DNA from: HRBIN30 sp964534275
GTDB lineage: Bacteria; Desulfobacterota; Binatia; HRBIN30
NCBI GenBank assembly: GCA_964534275.1
Contig: CAZHQG010000003.1
Location: 144,573-208,572 of the forward strand
DNA: 64,000 bases
Reading direction: 5' to 3'
The position numbers and the translations under genes were made by a program. The first letter of the stretch is position 1. The number at the start of each line of letters is the position of its first letter. Positions 59,849 through 64,000 of this stretch are shown here, piece after piece. The notes under the pieces were generated by a model. It had not been told where the DNA came from. It saw nothing but the letters and a program-made list of their open reading frames with translations, and ran no database searches.

Positions 59849-62800
59849 GTGGAATTGCGCAAGCTTTGTTGGGTGCTGTCGAGCGTGGCGTTGCTGAACT
59901 GGGTTGCTGGATGTGGGTCCGACGGGGAGCCTGCCGAGTCGCCCGCGGCAGCAGTGCGCATCGTGAGCCCCGCCGATGGCAGCACGGTCACCACGTTTCG
60001 TTTCGACGTCGTCGTGGAAACCAGCGCCACCGGTTCGGCTACCGAGATCGCAGCCACCTTAAACGGTGTATCCTTGCCCCTTACCGGAGGGCCGCAGCGT
60101 TATGTGGCGCGCGTCGAACCGGGCCCGCCGCTTCGCGACGAGAACACGTTGGTTGTAACTGCGCGCACCGGTTCTCGTTCCTCCCGCGTCGGTGCCCAAT
60201 TCCGTTACCTTCCGCCAAAGGCCGTCGCTAAGCGCATCACGCAAGATTCGGAACTGGTGCGCGGACCTTTGGCGCACGGGCGTGTCGGAGACTTTTTGCT
60301 GGCCAACACCGTCGCACGGTTTGTCGTACAAGACGTTGGCCAGCGCGATCTCTACAGCGTGGGCACCTTCGGCGGGAACATCATCGATGCCGAGCTTGTA
60401 GCGAAGCCCGGGAGGGACAACTTTCTCGAAATCCAGCCGGCCCTGAACGTCGAGACGGTCATCAATGCGCAAACTGTGGAAATCGTGAACGACGGGCAAG
60501 ACGGCACCGCGGCGATCCTACGCACATGCGGGCCGGACGACGTGTTGGATTTTGTGAACCCGTCTACGATCATTCGCGGTGCGGGACTGACGTTTCCCGA
60601 TTCGGCTGACGACAAGGACTACGAAATCGAAGCCTGTACGGATTACATCCTCGAACCCGGCAAACCGTACGTGCAGATGGTCACCACCGTGTTCAACAAC
60701 GAGGATCGCGACCTGGGACTGTACGTCGGCGACTACATCAACGGCTCTGGGGAGCTGGAGCAGTGGACGAGTTCGAACGCTGGCTTAGGGGAAATCCTCA
60801 CCGCAAACCTCGGAGTTCTCGCGTACATTGGATACGGGGAAGCCGAGGGCGTGAGTTACGGAGTGGTGCCGTTGCCGGTGGAAGGCTCACCCGAGCCACG
60901 GTCGAGCTTTTTCACCACCTCTGGGGTTTCGTACATCATGCAAAGCCAATCGATCATTCGGGTGATCTTCGGGGAAAGCCCCAATTTTGTCGTGCCAGCA
61001 AGCGGGTCGAAGAGCTATACGCGTTACTTCGTCGTCGGTGGGGGGAGTGGCGGAGACGTCGTCGAAGCGGAGGCCGAGGCGAAAGGGTTGGCCACGGGCA
61101 CGTTGCGCGGTTGCGTCCATGCTGGTGGCCGATTGCTTCCCGGAAGCCGCGTCAGTGTTTTGCGCGGACGCGGAGTTGCCGCTCCTTACGTGACCGGCGA
61201 CGACGGGTGCTTCGTTGGGGAGCTGCCAGAGGGTACGTACCAGGTCGCCGCCTCTCGACGCGGGTACATGTACGAAGGCAACAGCGCGAGCCCGGTGTTC
61301 CATCCCGTTACCGTGCGGGCCGGAGAAACCACCGAAGTCCACATGGAACTTCCCGCAACGGGACGACTTCGGGTAGAAGTGCGCGAGTTGATGCCCGATG
61401 GGGGCGCTTCCGCCGCACCGGTACCCGCGCGCGTCTCGGTGGTCGGTTTCGACCCCAGCCCCGAACCGGTGATCACGCTCGATTCTATTGCGGGACAGGT
61501 ACGCACCGGCACATTCTTCGACATTGGTTTCGATCCCGTACCGTTCGGTCTCGTATGGCTGGAGTACGCAGGAGCCGATGGTACCGTGGAGTTCGACGTG
61601 GAGCCCGGGCAGTACCAAGTGTTCGTATCGCGCGGGCCCGAGTACTCTCTCTTCCAACAACCGATTCAAATTGCGGCCGGACAAACAACGACCGTACACG
61701 CGGAAATCGTGCGCGTTGTCGACACGACTGGGTTCGTGTCCTCCGACTACCATGTTCATACGATCCACAGTGCGGATTCGCGGGTCAACCTAACCGATCG
61801 TGCACTGCAGTTCGCCGGAGAGGGCGTGGACAACGTGATCGTGACCGATCACCACGCGCACACGGACCTGACCCCGGTCATCGAACGACTGGGGCTGCAA
61901 CGCTTCTTACGCTCCACGATCGGAGAGGAAATTACAACCTGGGACTACGGTCACTTCAACGCGTATCCGTTGAAGATCGACCCGAGCCGGCCGTCGCGTG
62001 GTTCGACCGACTGGGCCGTCGCTGCTCCTCCGGGGCGAGATTTCCCGCAGTACGGCTCGTTTAGTCTGTCACCGGCCGAACTGTACGAGCTGGCCGTCAA
62101 TGGCCCGACCAGCACGCCGAATACCACCATCCAAATCAACCACATCGACAGCTTCTTCCAGCCGCTGCGGATCGATACCTCGCTCGTTCCGCCACAAACC
62201 TTCCTGTCACCAGAGCAGCGGCTTGCGTTTCGTCTCGACCCCAATGGCGGCAACTTGTTCTTCCACTTTCCTGCCCTCGAGCTGTGGAATGGAGCTGGGC
62301 GTAGCCACCAAGCCCAGTTCTTGCAGCAGCGCATCGGCATCTGGATGAACCATCTTAATCAAGGCCTGCGCACAACGTTCATTGCGGACACCGACACACA
62401 CGAATTCCGGAATCTCAACACGGCGGGAGCGCGTACCTGGACACCTTCGTCATCGGACGAGCCCCAAAACATCGACCCGGCGGAAGTGGCGCGTGCAGTC
62501 GATGCCGGTAAAGCCGTGGGCGGACAGGGGCCGTACGTGCAGGCCCGCCTGCTTGCTGCCGACGGTTCCGGCGGCATCGCCGACTTCACGCTCTCCGGGA
62601 GTACAGACGTACGGAGCCAGAACGGTGCGGTGGATTTGGAAATCCACGTGCAAGCTCCGCTGTGGGCGGAGTACGATACCATCGAAATTTATGCCAACGC
62701 CCAAACGACCCCGACCCTGACCGTCGACGGTGTCCCGACGTTGTTTACCGCCGTCCCTGAGCGGGTGTTGCGGCTGGGTACGGACTTTACCCGCGATCAG

Positions 62801-63100
62801 GTTGTCGTGCGCAACGACGTACCTGGAGCTGCTCGTTGGGAGACGCGACTGACCATCCCCTTCCGTGGACTCGCGCGGGACACCTGGTTCGTCGTGGTTG
62901 TCAAAGGTTCGGACGGAGTGTCGCGCCCGATGTTCCCCGTTTTTGCGCGGGACCTGCGCAGCCAAGGCAACTCTGTCCTGGCCGACCTCCTCGACGGGAA
63001 CCTGGGCGAGCTTGGGACCATGGCATTGGCCGCTACCAACGCGCTTTATGCGGACGTGGATGGCGAGCCCGGCTTCCAGGCGCCATGGAGCAGCCGCTAA
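59849..63100 (+). CDS. Large CehA/McbA-type lipoprotein with PHP metallohydrolase domain
   Basis: A 1083-aa protein from the GTG at 59849 (GAAGGAG site). A signal peptide ends in the lipobox VAGC (C22), so it is probably outer-membrane attached. An N-terminal Ig-like/Big part and a large beta-rich segment follow (about 90-400), then a carboxypeptidase-regulatory-like domain (about 410-470). The PHP-type domain begins SSDYHVHTIHSADS near 632 and has VTDHHAHTD near 664 and a metal-ligand stretch FIADTDTHEF near 843, as in CehA-type phosphoesterases or carbaryl hydrolase. The C-terminal about 200 residues are beta-rich. The substrate is unknown. A second lipoprotein gene starts 10 bp later. Confidence 0.85.
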   Translation: MELRKLCWVLSSVALLNWVAGCGSDGEPAESPAAAVRIVSPADGSTVTTFRFDVVVETSATGSATEIAATLNGVSLPLTGGPQRYVARVEPGPPLRDENTLVVTARTGSRSSRVGAQFRYLPPKAVAKRITQDSELVRGPLAHGRVGDFLLANTVARFVVQDVGQRDLYSVGTFGGNIIDAELVAKPGRDNFLEIQPALNVETVINAQTVEIVNDGQDGTAAILRTCGPDDVLDFVNPSTIIRGAGLTFPDSADDKDYEIEACTDYILEPGKPYVQMVTTVFNNEDRDLGLYVGDYINGSGELEQWTSSNAGLGEILTANLGVLAYIGYGEAEGVSYGVVPLPVEGSPEPRSSFFTTSGVSYIMQSQSIIRVIFGESPNFVVPASGSKSYTRYFVVGGGSGGDVVEAEAEAKGLATGTLRGCVHAGGRLLPGSRVSVLRGRGVAAPYVTGDDGCFVGELPEGTYQVAASRRGYMYEGNSASPVFHPVTVRAGETTEVHMELPATGRLRVEVRELMPDGGASAAPVPARVSVVGFDPSPEPVITLDSIAGQVRTGTFFDIGFDPVPFGLVWLEYAGADGTVEFDVEPGQYQVFVSRGPEYSLFQQPIQIAAGQTTTVHAEIVRVVDTTGFVSSDYHVHTIHSADSRVNLTDRALQFAGEGVDNVIVTDHHAHTDLTPVIERLGLQRFLRSTIGEEITTWDYGHFNAYPLKIDPSRPSRGSTDWAVAAPPGRDFPQYGSFSLSPAELYELAVNGPTSTPNTTIQINHIDSFFQPLRIDTSLVPPQTFLSPEQRLAFRLDPNGGNLFFHFPALELWNGAGRSHQAQFLQQRIGIWMNHLNQGLRTTFIADTDTHEFRNLNTAGARTWTPSSSDEPQNIDPAEVARAVDAGKAVGGQGPYVQARLLAADGSGGIADFTLSGSTDVRSQNGAVDLEIHVQAPLWAEYDTIEIYANAQTTPTLTVDGVPTLFTAVPERVLRLGTDFTRDQVVVRNDVPGAARWETRLTIPFRGLARDTWFVVVVKGSDGVSRPMFPVFARDLRSQGNSVLADLLDGNLGELGTMALAATNALYADVDGEPGFQAPWSSR

Positions 63101-63110
63101 ATGCAGTCGC

Positions 63111-64000
63111 ATGCTTGCTTTCCGGCTTGGCTCGAGCCTCATCGCTGCGGTCATCCTGTCTTCGTGTTCTCGCCCACCTGACACCGGTCCACGCGCTCAC
63201 GAAGACGCACTCGCACTTTTGGGCGCCGTCTCTGTGGCCGAGGCCTATGTGTTCGGCGAAATCGGCCGTGTGGCTCGAATCGATCGCACCGGCTACCGAG
63301 CGCACCTCGCAGTGCGAGCGGTGATCTCCGGGGCGGTGCGCGCCGGGGACCAGATCGAAATCGCATGGGAAGAACTAGCCACACAACGGGCCCCGCGGTT
63401 TGCCAAAGGGGACGTGGTCGTGCTGGCTCTGGCGCCGCTGCCGTCCTCTACGTTGTGGCTCCACCGGTTTCCTCCGCAACTTCGCAACAACAAGGTTTTC
63501 CTCGTCGCGGCTAACGGCGATGCGTTTCTGCGGGGGGCCGACCCAAACCGGATTGCACCACTACGAGCTTGGGTTGTTCTACCCCCGAGTGAGCGCGCCG
63601 GGTCCGCGGGCGCCCGCGCACTCGCTGGCGTCGTCGCTGGTGGTGAGGAACGACTTGCTCTTGCAGCCGCACAGATTTTGCGTGGTAGCTATTCTGCTGA
63701 CAAGCTCGAGGACCCGGATGTGGTGGCTGCACTTACGGGCGCAATGCGCCATCACCAGAATGCCGAGGTTCTGGAGGCAATTCTCGGTCTTCTGGAAAAT
63801 CGTCCGGTGCCTGCCTTGCGGCCAATCGTTTTGGAACTTGCTGCCAGAGACCACGAGCCTCTCAAGCTTGCCGCTTGGCGCGTCTTGGCAAGGTGGGCCG
63901 ATCCTGCGGCGCGCGAGCAACTTGCGGCTTGGGCAGCATCTTCGGACCCGCGGTGGCGCGTGCTGGCCGCGGAGGCGAGTGCGGTCGCCGGCAAGTACCA
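63111..64000 (+). CDS. Lipoprotein with HEAT-like C-terminal region, truncated by the right edge
   Basis: An ATG at 63111 opens a frame that stays open to the end of the window (about 296 codons). The N-terminus MLAFRLGSSLIAAVILSSC has a lipobox (LSSC), so it is a lipoprotein. A beta-rich segment of about 120 residues follows, with AYVFGEIGRVARIDR and AGDQIEIAWEE. After residue about 160 the sequence becomes Ala/Leu-rich helices, such as LAAAQILRGSYSADK and LKLAAWRVLARWAD, which resemble HEAT repeats. It lies 10 bp after the large lipoprotein and is probably co-transcribed. Function is unknown. Confidence 0.75.
   Translation, partial: MLAFRLGSSLIAAVILSSCSRPPDTGPRAHEDALALLGAVSVAEAYVFGEIGRVARIDRTGYRAHLAVRAVISGAVRAGDQIEIAWEELATQRAPRFAKGDVVVLALAPLPSSTLWLHRFPPQLRNNKVFLVAANGDAFLRGADPNRIAPLRAWVVLPPSERAGSAGARALAGVVAGGEERLALAAAQILRGSYSADKLEDPDVVAALTGAMRHHQNAEVLEAILGLLENRPVPALRPIVLELAARDHEPLKLAAWRVLARWADPAAREQLAAWAASSDPRWRVLAAEASAVAGKY

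Noticed and set aside
60763..62064. A 433-codon plus-strand frame inside the large lipoprotein gene
   Set aside because: Its translation is extremely Arg-rich, as expected for an off-frame reading of GC-rich coding DNA.

Overview
The window is a GC-rich chromosomal segment from what looks like a Gram-negative, non-model bacterium. Supporting this are a Wza-type export lipoprotein, a Wzz/GumC-type co-polymerase, several other lipoproteins and an ExbB/ExbD pair. Two sigma-54 activators and a GAFTGA-derived kinase, a complete cofG-cofH-cofD-cofE run for coenzyme F420, a GMC oxidoreductase and a cytochrome P460 suggest a deltaproteobacterial-grade or Binatota-like lineage. That placement is inference; no rRNA or tRNA gene was seen and no phage, insertion sequence or CRISPR array was recognised.

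Region 1 (1-35567, all on the minus strand) is a large exopolysaccharide locus. Reading in the direction of transcription (right to left) it contains: a periplasmic-binding-protein-fold sensor without signal peptide, a degenerate histidine-kinase-like protein and an NtrC-type regulator; an ExeA-like ATPase with LysM and SPOR-like domains; two alkaline-phosphatase-superfamily enzymes; a GT4 glycosyltransferase; Wza, Wzz/GumC and a BY-kinase-like protein with a damaged P-loop; an O-antigen-ligase-like polymerase; a FemAB/GNAT-like protein; a DegT-type aminotransferase; a sugar transferase whose domains are in reversed order; another GT4; two SDR-type epimerases, a Gfo/Idh/MocA oxidoreductase and a methyltransferase; a flippase; an HprK-like kinase; a GT4; a carbamoyltransferase, an SGNH hydrolase and a DUF5989 peptide; a two-part parallel beta-helix protein; a GT4; a metallo-beta-lactamase-fold protein; and the start of a sulfatase-like gene. 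The set resembles XrtA (exosortase)-associated polysaccharide loci, but no exosortase is visible here.

Region 2 (35880-41184, plus strand) is regulatory: a kinase built on a decayed sigma-54-activator scaffold, its NtrC-type partner, a receiver-kinase fusion preceded by a sigma-54-like promoter and a perfect AT-rich dyad, and an unrecognised 235-aa protein. Region 3 (41217-45265, plus) is the F420 operon. Region 4 (45310-50971, minus) holds a GT-C-type membrane protein and a tightly coupled set of GMC oxidoreductase, its small Tat-like subunit and a PLP enzyme. Region 5 (51042-54079, plus) is exbB-exbD-AAA ATPase-HTH regulator. Region 6 (54076-64000) is mixed: HxlR regulator divergent from cytochrome P460, a hybrid sensor kinase, an amidase-crotonase pair, and two lipoprotein genes, the last running off the right edge.

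Many neighbouring genes overlap by ATGA, GTGA or TGATG, so translational coupling is likely across much of the minus-strand locus.
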